DNA of 64,000 nucleotides from an uncultured Clostridia bacterium (GCA_937981575.1 CALJNR010000007.1:1-64000); one strand, 5' to 3'. Positions 46,614-57,377 are shown, counted from the first letter of the stretch. Program-made: numbers and translations. Notes: generated by a model from the letters alone, not told the origin.

Positions 46614-46909
46614 GCAAACATAAGAACCAGCACGATAACAATGCTTACTGCACAGACAAACAGTGAGAAGTTAAAAAAGTAATCTATAAACCGGGCAGCT
46701 GAGCTGCCTTCTTTTTTTACCCTTTTAGTTTTGCCTTTTGAATGATAGGTAAGTCCTTGTGGATTCTTTTTAAGATGATTTTCTACGATTTGTTCTGCAT
46801 ACAAAAACAGGTTATCCGGAACATAATGGGGTTCTTTGTCTTTTAGTATAAAAATTGCTTTTTCATACCAATCACTATTTTCACCATCTATTGTAATTTG
46901 TTTTTTCAT
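46610..46909 (-). CDS. Small protein with one C-terminal membrane helix, unknown
   Basis: A 99-residue protein. The first two-thirds are soluble and charged (SDWYEKAIFILKDKEPHYVPDN, then LKKNPQGLTYHSKGKTKRVKK). The last 30 residues are one hydrophobic helix (FSLFVCAVSIVIVLVLMFA) reaching the C-terminus, so it is tail-anchored. It converges with, and slightly overlaps, the tautomerase gene. No family recognised. Confidence 0.65.
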   Translation of the reverse strand: MKKQITIDGENSDWYEKAIFILKDKEPHYVPDNLFLYAEQIVENHLKKNPQGLTYHSKGKTKRVKKEGSSAARFIDYFFNFSLFVCAVSIVIVLVLMFA

Positions 46910-47138
46910 CCCTATCCTCCTTGGTATATTTTATAGTATCAGATCTATCCCTCTAAATTTGTTAATTCCTATTATCTTTTTAACCTTTATGGTATTAATT
47001 AGAAATTTGCCAATTACTTACAAAATTATTCATTGTTAGTAGAGTTTTAGAGAATATATTATACAAAATGAGTTAAACTATAGAGAAGGAAAGCGATAAA
47101 AAGAGCGATGCTTAAAATTTATTACCCAGGAGGTTTAT

Positions 47139-47450
47139 ATGCCTAGATTAAGATGTCACGTTAACAGCTGCATATATTATCAAGACGACTACTGCTCTGC
47201 CGGCCGCATTAGTGTAGATGGCGTCAGGGCATCTGATACTTATGCTACGCGCTGCAATACTTTTTATGAACAAGATGCTTCTAACAGCGTATCCTATGAA
47301 CCTACTCCTGAAATGATGGTTCAGTGTGATGCAGTGAAATGTAAATATAATTCGGGTCATATGTGCGCTGCTGCCAGTATTCAAATATCTGGCGAAAATC
47401 ATTGTCACTCTTCCGAAGACACCCTTTGTGCAACTTTCGATATACTCTAA
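47139..47450 (+). CDS. DUF1540-type protein with two Cys-rich modules
   Basis: A 103-residue protein made of two similar Cys modules. LRCHVNSCIYYQDDYCSAGRI is followed by ATRCNTF, and VQCDAVKCKYNSGHMCAAASI by CATFDI. Each has the C-x(4-5)-C-x(6-7)-C pattern of DUF1540, likely a small metal-binding unit. The family is common in Clostridia, often in spore formers, with no known activity. AGGAGG precedes the ATG. A bidirectional terminator separates it from spoIIE. Confidence 0.85.
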   Translation: MPRLRCHVNSCIYYQDDYCSAGRISVDGVRASDTYATRCNTFYEQDASNSVSYEPTPEMMVQCDAVKCKYNSGHMCAAASIQISGENHCHSSEDTLCATFDIL

Positions 47451-47472
47451 TCAAGAGGTAAATAATCTATTT

Positions 47473-47520
47473 AAAAAAAGATATGCTTTAAGCATTCCAG
47501 CTTAAAGCATATCTTTTTAA
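47473..47520. terminator. Bidirectional terminator between the DUF1540 gene and spoIIE
   Basis: AAAAAAAGATATGCTTTAAGC pairs (allowing ends) with GCTTAAAGCATATCTTTTT around a 6-nt loop; T-runs flank both sides. It overlaps the spoIIE stop codon. Confidence 0.9.
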
Positions 47521-49880
47521 CTTTTTTTCCATATTCTCGCAACGATAATTGTCATATCGTCATTTTCTCCATTACCCAGAAGATCTCTGCTCTTTTTCAT
47601 CAAGTATTCTGCCATATAGCTAGGATTATTGGTATTAGATTCTAAAATAAAATGCTTGAAGGTATCCTCTTTTCCAAGCAGCTCATTTTCAGCCTGCAGC
47701 ATACCGTCTGTTACCATAATGATTACATCCCCATCCTTTAGCTGTCTGCGGCAGATGTCCATATCTACATCACTTAGTATACCGATTGGAAGCGTACTCG
47801 ATTCAATGGTCATAACCTCGCCATCTCTCAAGATAAAACTCGTTGCTGCTCCTAGTTTTAAGAATTCTGCAACCCCTGTATATTCATCAATGAGTGTAAT
47901 ATCCATCGTTGAAAAGTTCTCAATATCAGATTTAAGTACTAATACCGAATTAATCATTCTGACTGCAAGATCATTCTTGAATCCTGAGTCCATAAAGCTC
48001 TCCAAAAGTTCTATTGTCGCCGTACTTTCTTCTAAGGCAAGTCTTCCGCTTCCCATCCCATCAGCCAGGGCCAAAAGATACTTGCCATCTTCTACTTCCA
48101 TGCAGCTGTATACATCTCCTGAAATCTCCCCTTTTGCATGAAAAGCTGCGCCTGCTAAAATACCATAAGCCTTAGTTACCTTAAATTTAAAGTATAAATA
48201 GTTTTCTGATTCATTACACTCAAATTTTTCACTTTCTACTTTAATATCAAGTGCTTTTTGAATAGCTTTTATGATAGCATCTTTGATATCTATCTCTTTT
48301 TTATAATAAGGTGTGTAAACATGAATTTCTTGCCTTCTCCCATTATTTTCTAATACCATAATATCTTTTGTTTTAATGCCCCCTACTTGCAGCATTTCCA
48401 TAATCAGTGCTTCATCTTCTTTATTAAAATAAAATTCTTTTTCAATATCCTTACATAGTTTTCCAATACTTTCAGCAATGGCTTCAAACTGCTGTCCAAC
48501 TAAATTTCTGCTTTCTACCAGCCTATTTTTCCATACCAGATTTTGTTTAAATAAATCCAGCTTAAACCCAAGGGTGCACGCAAAACTTTCTGCATTAATA
48601 CAGGCATTCTTAAAGACTTCCGGAATATCCCCCAGCTTTAACTGACCTTTCTTTTCAATGGAATCCAACATTTTGTAGGCACTTTGATAAGTGGTATCAA
48701 TATAGTCTTTCCAGCAAAATTCTTTCATTGAGCAGTTAATGCACATTTTTTCTCCAGTATCCTCAATAATGTAGTTAAGATCCTTTTCACTCAGACTGAC
48801 CTTTTTATCAGATATCCTCTCAAACGTGCGGCTAAGATTATAAAAAGCTTTAGAGAATTGATTCAGCTTTTCAGTAATAATTTTCTGCACTCTGACAAGA
48901 TGCTTTTCATCATCCTTTTCATGCCCACACTCAAACCAATTAGCTATGCCAAAATAGTTTTTAGGCAGGATAGCACTAACTGCTGCAGCCGCTAAAAAGG
49001 CTCCAAATATCTGCATATCTACAATACGGTTATTAAATAATGCAAAGCCTAAAAGAAGCCCTATTCCTGTTGCAAAGCTGACCCCCGTGCGGCCAAGTGC
49101 CGAAAAAAGGACGCCACTAAGCGCAGCTAAAGAATAGATGGCTACAAAGTGTGTCGGCATATATCCAATGATTACCAGCACCATACTAATGATTAAACTC
49201 ATGACCGCTCCGCTGTTTGTGCCCCCTAGATAAGTCACTGCCATGATGATTACAAATGTCATAACATCCCTAAAGTAAATATTTTTAAAGATTGGGACCT
49301 GTACATAAAAGTCAATAAACCCTCCTAAAACACATGCCATTAAAAAAGCTAAACTGATCATCTCTTTTTGGGTAAGCAAAGTTTTTCTGTTCTTTATAAT
49401 AACCTCTGTGCTGTAACACAAGATCGTGATAACCCCTATGCTTACTGCTCCCTCCAATAGTCCAATGAGTACATCAAAGATCCTGAACTGATTAACTAAA
49501 GAAAATAGAATATTAATCATTAAAATTGAACTTGCAGTAATAATTGTTTGATTTCTCGCATTAAGTTCCGTATCCATAAAACACATATAAACCCTGATAA
49601 GCACGAGCAGCAAAATAATAAAGATGTATTTTAAGACATGGGCATCTAAAATTCCCATTGACATCAGCCCTAAAAGGCTCATAATACTTGTCCATTTCCT
49701 AAGTTCCTTGCTTTCAAAAACTGCTCCTGTATAACAAATTCCTAGGGTGTAGAACCCCCCGAACAATCCTATCCTGCTTAGAAAAAAACCTATGGTGCAG
49801 ATAAGAATCTGCTCCCACTTAATTGTTTTAACGCTCTCAGCCCATCTGTTTTTTTTCTCTTCTTTTGTACGAATCAACAT
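47517..49880 (-). CDS. spoIIE: Stage II sporulation protein E (SpoIIE phosphatase)
   Basis: A membrane PP2C-type phosphatase that dephosphorylates SpoIIAA and so activates sigma-F in the forespore. The 787-aa protein has about ten N-terminal helices (residues ~20-310). A central regulatory region carries CINCSMKEFCW. The C-terminal PP2C domain has LALADGMGSGRLALEES, the Asp-containing TDGMLQAE, and NDDMTIIVARI. Its presence shows a sporulating lineage. The ATG at 49880 has GGGAGGGAGAG upstream. Confidence 0.96.
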   Translation of the reverse strand: MLIRTKEEKKNRWAESVKTIKWEQILICTIGFFLSRIGLFGGFYTLGICYTGAVFESKELRKWTSIMSLLGLMSMGILDAHVLKYIFIILLLVLIRVYMCFMDTELNARNQTIITASSILMINILFSLVNQFRIFDVLIGLLEGAVSIGVITILCYSTEVIIKNRKTLLTQKEMISLAFLMACVLGGFIDFYVQVPIFKNIYFRDVMTFVIIMAVTYLGGTNSGAVMSLIISMVLVIIGYMPTHFVAIYSLAALSGVLFSALGRTGVSFATGIGLLLGFALFNNRIVDMQIFGAFLAAAAVSAILPKNYFGIANWFECGHEKDDEKHLVRVQKIITEKLNQFSKAFYNLSRTFERISDKKVSLSEKDLNYIIEDTGEKMCINCSMKEFCWKDYIDTTYQSAYKMLDSIEKKGQLKLGDIPEVFKNACINAESFACTLGFKLDLFKQNLVWKNRLVESRNLVGQQFEAIAESIGKLCKDIEKEFYFNKEDEALIMEMLQVGGIKTKDIMVLENNGRRQEIHVYTPYYKKEIDIKDAIIKAIQKALDIKVESEKFECNESENYLYFKFKVTKAYGILAGAAFHAKGEISGDVYSCMEVEDGKYLLALADGMGSGRLALEESTATIELLESFMDSGFKNDLAVRMINSVLVLKSDIENFSTMDITLIDEYTGVAEFLKLGAATSFILRDGEVMTIESSTLPIGILSDVDMDICRRQLKDGDVIIMVTDGMLQAENELLGKEDTFKHFILESNTNNPSYMAEYLMKKSRDLLGNGENDDMTIIVARIWKKS

Positions 49881-50063
49881 TATCTCTCCCTCCCACAGTA
49901 ATATTAATTATACAAAGAGGGTATCTATATTTTTGTAAATATATGGTAACACATTGAGAAAAGTTTGCGACAATTTATCTTGATTTCTTAAACATATTTT
50001 CTACGAACACTAAGTATACCTCTTCATTTGCATAAGTTATTGTCGAAAATCAACGGTTAGTCA

Positions 50064-51044
50064 CTATTCTTTCGCTTTTCTTTCTATTGCCAGAATACTT
50101 CCTGCTCCAACAATAATATAGAACCATCCCGTAATAACAATAACCCCCACAATCAGCTGTCCAAACCAGTTGCATGCCGAAATATCGCCATAACCTACAG
50201 TAAAGAAAGTAATAACTGTAAAGTAGATCACCGAAGACAACCCCATATGTTTCCCCTTAATATGATATCGGATGCACCCTGGGTCCACAGCTATTGCCCA
50301 ATATACCATATTTACAATATTTACAAGTAAAATAATCAGCCATGAAACAACCATAAATACTTTAAATCGATTGAAATTCTTAATTCCCTTTTTGTCAAAG
50401 TCCTTATAAACTACATACTTTTCGATGTTTTTGTAAATTGACATGTAATTCATGACAATCACAAGAGCGTCAAATGCAATAAGACTAACCTTGCCCGCAA
50501 CCAGTGCAAGTCTTGTAAGGTGATTACTATACAAAAGCTTCGTATCTGAGAAAAATAACATCTTTGTAATAAATATACAAATAATTGGAAGCCAAATAAG
50601 ATTACTCTCAGATTCTCTAAGCTCCTTGTTATCAAAAAAGTTTTGGGTGAAATAATTAATAACAATAATAATAAGAGTAGGGATAATGATAATACCAATA
50701 TACACTGCTGCTTTTCCTATAGCAGACAAAAGTCCTCTATGAATCATTTTTTCCAAAGCTGAATGATAAAGATCAATATAAATACTAAAAATAATAATGA
50801 TCCCGCTTCCTAGCATCATCATATAAAGGTATTTGTCAGGAAGATTCCTTTTCAAAGAAATAATATAATGCTTAATAAAATAGTTTATCACCTGATAAAG
50901 TGCAGTATGCTTTAAAATCCATATGAAGGTAAACAATATAAAAACAAATAAGATAGCAATAATCATAATATAAAAACCTATAGTAAAGGACTTATGATGT
51001 TCTCCATCTAAAACTTTTAATATTTCCTGCAGTATACTTAGCAT
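50064..51044 (-). CDS. Two-pore-loop-type potassium channel protein
   Basis: A 326-aa membrane protein with six or more hydrophobic helices. The pore loop FTVITFFTVGYGDISACNW near residue 290 holds the K+ selectivity filter TVGYGD. One more helix follows (LIVGVIVITGWFYIIVGAGS). The earlier helices lack an obvious Arg-rich voltage sensor, and there is no RCK/TrkA domain at the C-terminus. It is a stand-alone gene. It may be gated by pH, membrane tension or a partner; c-di-AMP control of K+ transport is known in Firmicutes, but nothing links it here. Confidence 0.85.
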   Translation of the reverse strand: MLSILQEILKVLDGEHHKSFTIGFYIMIIAILFVFILFTFIWILKHTALYQVINYFIKHYIISLKRNLPDKYLYMMMLGSGIIIIFSIYIDLYHSALEKMIHRGLLSAIGKAAVYIGIIIIPTLIIIVINYFTQNFFDNKELRESESNLIWLPIICIFITKMLFFSDTKLLYSNHLTRLALVAGKVSLIAFDALVIVMNYMSIYKNIEKYVVYKDFDKKGIKNFNRFKVFMVVSWLIILLVNIVNMVYWAIAVDPGCIRYHIKGKHMGLSSVIYFTVITFFTVGYGDISACNWFGQLIVGVIVITGWFYIIVGAGSILAIERKAKE

Positions 51045-51240
51045 CCTTCCCCCTCCTAATAGAAGTTCCTAAGGCATATTATTCTTTCAAAGTACAAGTT
51101 ATACCAACTTCATAGTTAAACAGACATAAAAAAATGAGTATAACCTTTACGTTATACTCACTTTAACACGATTTATCCGCCTGAATGCTTTATTACAAAT
51201 GATCAGCTTACTATTCCACTAGAACTTATGACATAATAAA

Positions 51241-51313
51241 TGGTCGCTATAGGGCTCGAACCTATGACCCTCTGCTTGTAAGGCAGATGCTCTCCCAGCT
51301 GAGCTAAGCGACC
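51241..51313 (-). tRNA. tRNA-Val (anticodon UAC)
   Basis: All arms fold. The acceptor GGTCGCT pairs with AGCGACC. The anticodon stem TCTGC/GCAGA encloses loop CTTACAA with anticodon TAC. The T-arm is ATAGG-TTCGAGC-CCTAT. It is 73 nt with discriminator A and no encoded CCA; TTTATT follows directly. Confidence 0.95.
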
Positions 51314-51316
51314 ATG

Positions 51317-51393
51317 TGGTAGCGGAAGAGGGATTTGAACCCCCGACACCACGGGTATGAACCGTGTGCTCTAGCCAACTGAGCTATTCCGCC
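51317..51393 (-). tRNA. tRNA-Met (anticodon CAU), elongator type
   Basis: The acceptor GGCGGAA pairs with TTCCGCT (one G-U). The anticodon stem CACGG/CCGTG encloses loop TTCATAC. The T-arm is GGGGG-TTCAAAT-CCCTC-like. CCA is encoded. It lacks the GGG/CCC anticodon stem of an initiator. Ile2 with lysidine cannot be fully excluded. It lies 3 nt upstream of tRNA-Val on one transcript. Confidence 0.93.
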
Positions 51394-51421
51394 ATGTTAT
51401 TTTGTTTTTAGGCACTTTTGT

Positions 51422-51450
51422 ATTATAGCGTATAGCTTGTCATAATGCAA
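51422..51450 (-). promoter_or_regulatory. Promoter of the tRNA-Met/tRNA-Val pair
   Basis: On the minus strand, TTGCAT (51450-51445) and TATAAT (51427-51422) are spaced by 17 bp, about 30 nt before the tRNA-Met 5' end. Confidence 0.7.
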
Positions 51451-51639
51451 GTGTTTTTTTATCGTTTTATATAAACATGATATAATTTTTGTTTTTTCCT
51501 TTTTTTTGAAAAAAATCTTCAATTTTTTCCTTGTATTTAATATTTATTTTTAATCATACTATTCCTATAAGATAAATTTTTATCACCATAATAATATTAA
51601 CCTAGGGAAAATATTTTTATGGTTATTTTTATCTTTAAA

Positions 51640-51706
51640 AAGGGGGCTTGGCGATACCTCTCACTGAATTGGTGATATAGTTCTATATCACAACGGAGTA
51701 TCTTAC
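51640..51706. other. Compact imperfect palindrome, possible structured RNA or MITE remnant
   Basis: The ends GGCGATACCTC (51650-51660) and GGAGTATCTTACC (51694-51706) are near-inverted. Inside lies a strong hairpin GTGATATAG-ttc-TATATCAC (about 51672-51691). No open frame fits. It sits between the tRNA promoter and the orphan gene at 51856. I know of no matching RNA family. Confidence 0.4.
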
Positions 51707-51711
51707 CATAA

Positions 51712-51760
51712 AAAATAGATAAACTTTAGAAGATTTCTTCTTCTAAAGTTTATCTATTTT
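51712..51760 (-). terminator. 22-bp hairpin terminator downstream of the orphan gene at 51856
   Basis: 51712-51733 pairs perfectly with 51739-51760 around a 5-nt loop. TTTTTTA follows on the minus strand, 96 nt past the stop codon. Confidence 0.8.
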
Positions 51761-51855
51761 AAAGATACACCCCAATACCTATGTAAGCCCTATCCCTATA
51801 TGGACGCTTTACCTCTATACATTCTCCATATATTTATATCCTCTTCATTCAAAAC

Positions 51856-52212
51856 TTATATCAGCTGCTTCTCTCTAAGTGAATTGAGTACCTTAGTATT
51901 ATATCGTTCAAATTCTCTTGTTCCTCTTTCCCTATCCCCCGGAACTGCCGGTCGATAGACGATGTATTCTTGAAGTACATCCAGTGCCTGTTCGTACCCA
52001 TCAGTATAAATACGTTTATGCAGATGCATGCTTTTCGAATTTGTGCCATAATACTCAAGAAAAACTCCCTTTTCATCCTGATCTACAATAAACTTAATTT
52101 TCCACTCTCTTTCAGGTAGAAATTTGCGGTTGCCTACAAATATATCGGTCTCGTCAATCGTTATACACCACGGTTCAAATGTCTTAGAAAAAACTTCTTT
52201 AATCTTACACAT
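51856..52212 (-). CDS. Orphan conserved small protein, paralogue of 13943-14299
   Basis: 118 residues, colinear with the gene at 13943. Shared blocks are MCKIKEVFSKTFEPW, DEKGVFLEYYG, RIYTDGYEQALDVLQEYI and PGDRERGTREFERYN, and the ending KQLI. The proteins differ mainly in residues 16-40 and around the STKSMHLH-like loop. The ATG at 52212 follows GGGGGG; the longer in-frame start at 52242 adds an unrelated tail. It stands alone with a strong terminator. Function unknown. Confidence 0.75.
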   Translation of the reverse strand: MCKIKEVFSKTFEPWCITIDETDIFVGNRKFLPEREWKIKFIVDQDEKGVFLEYYGTNSKSMHLHKRIYTDGYEQALDVLQEYIVYRPAVPGDRERGTREFERYNTKVLNSLREKQLI

Positions 52213-52497
52213 ATTTAACCCCCCTATCTTGCAAACAATCACCTAGTTTCATATACTATATTAACATATTTTACACTAAAAATACAGTAGATTCTATAAG
52301 TTTTTTTAACAAAAAAAATTGTAAATTGTTACATATCACCACCAAATCACTTAATTCCACCTATTAGTTGTTAATATAACACAATTTCTCTCTTTCAAAT
52401 CAAGTCCTACATATTATTAGCTTTTTATAACTTTAAATAGCAATTCTCATCTTTTAAATGTTACTTGCCTTTTTAATCGTACTATTATTCAGCGCGC
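52213..52497. other. AT-rich intergenic region
   Basis: It should contain the promoter of the orphan gene. I see no consensus promoter I would commit to, no open frame and no strong hairpin apart from the secA terminator at its right end. Confidence 0.5.
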
Positions 52498-52535
52498 AAA
52501 AAAAGGACTATAGCTCTTCACTATAATCCTTTTAG
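52498..52535 (-). terminator. Terminator after secA
   Basis: AAAAGGACTATAG pairs with CTATAATCCTTTT around CTCTTCA with one 2-nt mismatch; a T-run follows on the minus strand. Confidence 0.8.
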
Positions 52536-52542
52536 CTTTTAT

Positions 52543-55119
52543 TTAGGCATTTTTGCCGCAGCATACCTTGTACTTTTTACCGCTTCCACAAGTACAAGGA
52601 TCATTTCTTCCAACCTTCTCTTTTCTAACGATCGGTTTAGCTCCAAGACTTGTATCTTCATGGTTTGTAGCTACTGGTTCTGCAACTCTTTCTCTCTTGA
52701 TCTCTTTATTAACAACAATTCTGACATGGTAAAGGGCTTTTACTGTTTCTTCTTGAATGTTTTCGATCATTTCTTCAAAAATATCAAAGCTTAAGAAACG
52801 GTATTCAACCAGAGGATCTCTTTGTCCATATGCCTGAAGGTTGATCCCTTGTTTCATCTGCTCCATATTATCTAAGTGATCCATCCATTTTTGATCAATG
52901 ACTCTAAGCAGTAATACACGTTCAATTTCTCTCAGCTGCTCTCCTATTTCAAGTTCTTTAGCCTCATAAAGCTTTTCTGCCTTTTCACAAAGCATTTCTT
53001 TCAAACCATCCACAGTGAGATCTTCCTGGTCCTTTTTAGTAAAAGAAACTCCTTCAAAAGGAATAATCGTACGCAGATGTTCCATCATGCTTGCAAGATC
53101 CCACTCTTCTGCGTACTCGATGCCATTTGTACAGTTATCAACAGCTTTACTGATTACTTCTTTAGCCATCTCCACAACTTTATCACGTAAGTTTTCATTT
53201 TTGAGCACTTTATAACGTTCACCATAGATAATTTCACGCTGATCATTCATAATCTTATCGTATTCAAGCAGGTGTTTACGTACTGCAAAGTTGTTGCTTT
53301 CAACCTTTGTCTGAGCTCTTTCTATAGCTCTTGTGAGGATCTTATGCTCAATTGGTTCATCGTCTTGAATACCTAAAGCATCAAACATCCTAAGGGTTGC
53401 TTCCGGTGTAAAGAGCCTCATCAGATCATCCTCAAGAGCCAGATAAAATCTAGATGCTCCCGGATCTCCCTGACGTCCTGAACGTCCACGAAGCTGATTA
53501 TCGATACGTCTTGATTCATGACGCTCTGTACCAATTATTTTAAGTCCTCCAAGTTCTTGAACGCCTTCTTCAAGCTTAATATCTGTTCCACGGCCTGCCA
53601 TATTAGTTGCAATTGTAACTGCACCTATTTTACCTGCTTCTGCAATAATTTCAGCTTCTTTTGCGTGATATTTCGCATTAAGCACCTGATGCTTAATGCC
53701 TTCTCTTTTAAGCAGCTTGCTAAGCAGCTCTGAGGTATCAATCGTTACGGTTCCCACGAGAACCGGCTGCCCTGCCTCATGGGCTTCTTTAATATCTTGA
53801 ATAACAGCATCAAATTTTGCTGCTTCTGTTTTATAAACAATATCAGGATAATCAGTACGTTGAATAGGTTTATTAGTTGGGATTACAATAACATCCATCC
53901 CATAAATATCTCTAAATTCTTGTTCTTCTGTTAATGCAGTACCTGTCATACCTGCTTTTTTGGCATATTTATTAAAGTAATTTTGGAAAGTAATTGTCGC
54001 AAGGGTTTGGCTTTCTTTTTTAACTTCAACGCCTTCTTTTGCTTCGATAGCCTGATGAAGACCATCTGAGTATCTGCGTCCATCCATTAGGCGCCCAGTG
54101 AATTCGTCAACGATAATGATCTCACCTTCATCACTTACTATATAGTCTTTTTCTCTATGCATCAGGTTATGCGCTTTAAGGGCTATAGTAATATGATGCT
54201 GAATATCCATATGCTCTGGATCAGCTAAGTTCTCAATACCAAAGTACTGCTCAGCCTTTTTAACACCATCCGCTGTTAATGTAACTGTTTTTTGCTTTTC
54301 ATCAACTACAAAGTCGCCTTCTTCTTCGATTTCTTCACGCATTAGGTTAGACATCGTTGTTTCTTCACCTAAAAGTTTTCCTTTTTTAAGTCGGCGCACA
54401 AAAATATCCGCAGCTTTATAAAGATGCGTAGATTTAGACCCTGCCCCTGAAATAATAAGCGGGGTTCTTGCCTCGTCAATAAGTACAGAGTCAACCTCGT
54501 CAATTACGGCATAGTTGAGGTCTCTTTGAACCATTTCTTCAGCGTATAAAACCATATTATCTCTTAAGTAATCGAATCCAAACTCATTGTTGGTTCCATA
54601 AGTGATATCTGCATTATAAGCTTCTCTTCGATCTGAATTTTCCATATTGCTTAATATGCAGCCTACGGTAAGCCCTAAGAAGTTGTATACTTGTCCCATC
54701 CACTCGGAGTCACGTTTTGCGAGATAGTCATTAACTGTAACAACATGAACCCCTTTGCCTTCAAGTGCATTAAGGTATACAGGAAGTGTTGCAACCAAGG
54801 TTTTACCTTCTCCTGTTCTCATCTCAGCAATACGCCCATTGTGAAGAATAACTCCCCCGACGAGCTGCACTCTAAAATGCTTCATATTCATGACACGATA
54901 AGCTGCCTCTCTACATACTGCATAAGCTTCTGGCAGAATATCCTCTAAGGTTTCTCCTTTTTCAAGGCGCTCCTTAAACTCAGCTGTTTTCCCCTTCAGT
55001 TCATCATCTGTCAGCTTTTGCATAGCTTCATCATAAGATTCTATCTGATTGACAATAGGTTCTATTCTTTTTAATTCTCTTTGCGAATGACTCCCAAAAA
55101 TTTTTTCTAGTAATTTCAA
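52543..55119 (-). CDS. secA: Preprotein translocase ATPase SecA
   Basis: The motor of Sec protein export. The 858-aa protein has Walker [15 protein letters not shown], the [16 protein letters not shown] motif, the preprotein cross-linking domain, motif VI GRGTDI...[10 protein letters not shown], and the zinc-binding C-terminus [19 protein letters not shown] that binds SecB or the ribosome. I choose the TTG at 55119: it has AGAGGGTG 6 nt upstream and yields the usual start (M)KLLEKIFG. The in-frame GTG at 55128 lies on the ribosome site. Confidence 0.97.
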   Translation of the reverse strand: MKLLEKIFGSHSQRELKRIEPIVNQIESYDEAMQKLTDDELKGKTAEFKERLEKGETLEDILPEAYAVCREAAYRVMNMKHFRVQLVGGVILHNGRIAEMRTGEGKTLVATLPVYLNALEGKGVHVVTVNDYLAKRDSEWMGQVYNFLGLTVGCILSNMENSDRREAYNADITYGTNNEFGFDYLRDNMVLYAEEMVQRDLNYAVIDEVDSVLIDEARTPLIISGAGSKSTHLYKAADIFVRRLKKGKLLGEETTMSNLMREEIEEEGDFVVDEKQKTVTLTADGVKKAEQYFGIENLADPEHMDIQHHITIALKAHNLMHREKDYIVSDEGEIIIVDEFTGRLMDGRRYSDGLHQAIEAKEGVEVKKESQTLATITFQNYFNKYAKKAGMTGTALTEEQEFRDIYGMDVIVIPTNKPIQRTDYPDIVYKTEAAKFDAVIQDIKEAHEAGQPVLVGTVTIDTSELLSKLLKREGIKHQVLNAKYHAKEAEIIAEAGKIGAVTIATNMAGRGTDIKLEEGVQELGGLKIIGTERHESRRIDNQLRGRSGRQGDPGASRFYLALEDDLMRLFTPEATLRMFDALGIQDDEPIEHKILTRAIERAQTKVESNNFAVRKHLLEYDKIMNDQREIIYGERYKVLKNENLRDKVVEMAKEVISKAVDNCTNGIEYAEEWDLASMMEHLRTIIPFEGVSFTKKDQEDLTVDGLKEMLCEKAEKLYEAKELEIGEQLREIERVLLLRVIDQKWMDHLDNMEQMKQGINLQAYGQRDPLVEYRFLSFDIFEEMIENIQEETVKALYHVRIVVNKEIKRERVAEPVATNHEDTSLGAKPIVRKEKVGRNDPCTCGSGKKYKVCCGKNA

Positions 55120-55299
55120 CCTTTTCACCCTCTTCTAAATTTAAATGCTATCTATAGTTATATATTATTTTAGTCATATATGTAAACACTATCATTAAGT
55201 ATAGCAAATATTATAGTTTATTACAACTATGCACATTATCCAATTATGCCCACATTCTTTATAAAAATGTATATACTGAAAAATTCTTTCTTAAATGGC

Positions 55300-55333
55300 A
55301 GAATATATAAAGAGCAAGATCTCAATCCTGCTC
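55300..55333 (-). terminator. Terminator after the chemoreceptor gene
   Basis: GAGCAAGAT (55312-55320) and ATCCTGCTC (55325-55333) pair with one mismatch; T-rich sequence follows on the minus strand. Confidence 0.65.
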
Positions 55334-55377
55334 CCCTTTATACTATTTTTTATTCCTTATCTGTTTTGTATCTGATC

Positions 55378-57102
55378 TTATAATGTAAGCTTAGCCATTT
55401 CTTCTTCCAATTGGCTGACGCTGCGCTTTGTCTTGTCGGCGATTTGATTGCTGCTTACCAGCATTTGGTCCAGCCTGTCTACTATGGTTATAGTTTCTTT
55501 CACGCCAACACTGGAATCTTCTTTTACTTCTTCTGTTGCTGCAAGTATTTCTTCTGTCGAAGCCAAAAGTTCTTCTGCTGTTGCACTTAAATCGACTACA
55601 ATACGATCAATATGCTCTGCATTTTCGCTGTAGCTCTTAGCCGCCTCCAAAATTTCACTGTAGTCCTTCTGAATATCGGTAGATACATATTCGAAAAGAT
55701 TATTTGCACTTTTTGTAAGTGCAGCTACCGCTTCAGTAACTTGCGAAGTTGTTGCCTGAATTTCTGTTGCAGCTGTTTTTGATCCTTCTGCAAGCTTTTT
55801 AATCTCATCTGCTACTACACCAAAGCCTCTGCCAACCTCTCCTGCTCTTGCTGCTTCTATAGCGGCATTCAGCGCCAGCATATTAGTCTGCTCTGTAATC
55901 TGCATAATAACGTCTGACAGTATATGAATCTGTTCTACTACTTTGGCATGATGAAGGGCAGTTTCCAGTTCTTCTCTTGTTTCTTGGATAACCCTTTCAG
56001 AATGTGCTTTAGCTTTAGTAAAATTCTCTTTTATCGCTTGCGCCTTAGCATTAATTTCTCCTGAAGCACTGCTTCCTTTTTCAGCGGCCGCTGCCACAAT
56101 TTCTGCTACCTTTTTAATCTCAACAGCTGATAAATTCATATTATCTGTAGCTGCAGAAGCTTCTTGAAGTCCTCTGGCCACCAGGTGAGTTGATCCAGAT
56201 ATCTCTTCCATATTATGATTCAAATTGACGATATCCATACATACGTCTGATACAACTTCAGTTACGTCACTGGTCTGACTCTTAATTCTCTGCAGCAGCC
56301 CCTTTAGTGCAGACTGCATCTCTTTTAGAGTAATTGCCACCTCACCGAGTTCATCTTTTCGCTTTTGCATAGAAGCATCAACTTCTAAAGCAAAGTTCCC
56401 CCCTGCAATTTGTTTAAGCGCTTCTATCAAATACTTCAGCGGCTTTGTTATATTGAGACTAACTGTAATAGAAATAACAATAACAAATAGAGATATAATG
56501 ATAGCAACAGCATACAAAATAGTAGTATCTATTTGAATTCTCTTACTGCTTCTTAATTCAGTTTGACTCACTTTATCAACTGCCAATTCAACCAGTTTAT
56601 CAATATGTTCTCTATGTACAGCATATACTGGAGCTATTTCCTGCTTTAAGATTTCAGAAGCCCGCGTCAACTCTCCTCCTTGAAGTGCAGGAATAAATTT
56701 ATTTTTTCTAAGCTCAAAAAACTCTATTGCTGCCTTATAAGCGTTAACCGTAAGTTCTTCTTTAATAGCCCCGTCTTTTAATGTATTCATCCAGTAATTA
56801 TGCCCTTCAGCATAAAGTTCCTCCAGAGCATCGCCTTTCTTAATCAGTTCATCCCGCGTGGCCAGATTAGATACATTCAGCATTTCATAGCAGAGCAGAT
56901 AAGACTCTATAATATATTGCGGTGGCGGCATTATATCTGCAATGAGATCTTTAGATTCTGTAATTTCTTTGTAAATCGGACCATTAACCTTTGTTTGTGC
57001 CAAAGTATTAAAAGCGTATACCCCAAACATGCTAAACCCTAGAATAAATAAAATAATGATCAATCCAATTTTGTACTTTACTTTTAGCTTATTAAGTATC
57101 AT
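55378..57102 (-). CDS. Methyl-accepting chemotaxis protein
   Basis: A 574-aa chemoreceptor. Helix 1 ([21 protein letters not shown]) leads into a ~170-residue outer four-helix-type sensor. Helix 2 ([19 protein letters not shown]) follows, then HAMP ([22 protein letters not shown]) and the signalling hairpin with [20 protein letters not shown] and [18 protein letters not shown]. There is no pentapeptide tether. The ligand is unknown. Long direct repeats lie ~150 bp upstream of the start. Confidence 0.92.
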   Translation of the reverse strand: MILNKLKVKYKIGLIIILFILGFSMFGVYAFNTLAQTKVNGPIYKEITESKDLIADIMPPPQYIIESYLLCYEMLNVSNLATRDELIKKGDALEELYAEGHNYWMNTLKDGAIKEELTVNAYKAAIEFFELRKNKFIPALQGGELTRASEILKQEIAPVYAVHREHIDKLVELAVDKVSQTELRSSKRIQIDTTILYAVAIIISLFVIVISITVSLNITKPLKYLIEALKQIAGGNFALEVDASMQKRKDELGEVAITLKEMQSALKGLLQRIKSQTSDVTEVVSDVCMDIVNLNHNMEEISGSTHLVARGLQEASAATDNMNLSAVEIKKVAEIVAAAAEKGSSASGEINAKAQAIKENFTKAKAHSERVIQETREELETALHHAKVVEQIHILSDVIMQITEQTNMLALNAAIEAARAGEVGRGFGVVADEIKKLAEGSKTAATEIQATTSQVTEAVAALTKSANNLFEYVSTDIQKDYSEILEAAKSYSENAEHIDRIVVDLSATAEELLASTEEILAATEEVKEDSSVGVKETITIVDRLDQMLVSSNQIADKTKRSVSQLEEEMAKLTL

Positions 57103-57252
57103 CTTATGCAGCCCTCTCTGTATAACCTTTTAAGTCATTTAATAAATATTCAAGTCAGTATTTATAGTGTTCTATTCTTTATACTAATACAAAAAAACTG
57201 CTTTTTCAATTGTTTTCACCAATATCTCCTTACTTTCTTTGTATTTTTTCTT

Positions 57253-57300
57253 TACTTTAACTTTGTTTTAACTTTATCTGAAGTATACTTTAACTTTGTT
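57253..57300. repeat. 15-bp direct repeats upstream of the chemoreceptor gene
   Basis: TACTTTAACTTTGTT occurs at 57253-57267 and again at 57286-57300, 33 bp apart (about three helical turns). A partial third copy TTTTAACTTTA lies between them. They lie in the 325-bp gap between hpf and the chemoreceptor gene; no open frame or consensus promoter is otherwise evident there. They could be regulator sites. Confidence 0.55.
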
Positions 57301-57377
57301 ATTTAAACATTTCTTAAGAAGTTTGATCTTTTTTATCTTATCATGATTTAATATGTTAAACAAAAGTACTAAAGCAT

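Noticed and set aside
51241-51313. Missing CCA in tRNA-Val as a sign of a pseudogene.
   Set aside because: All arms pair fully, and RNase Z is encoded in the same window; CCA can be added after transcription.
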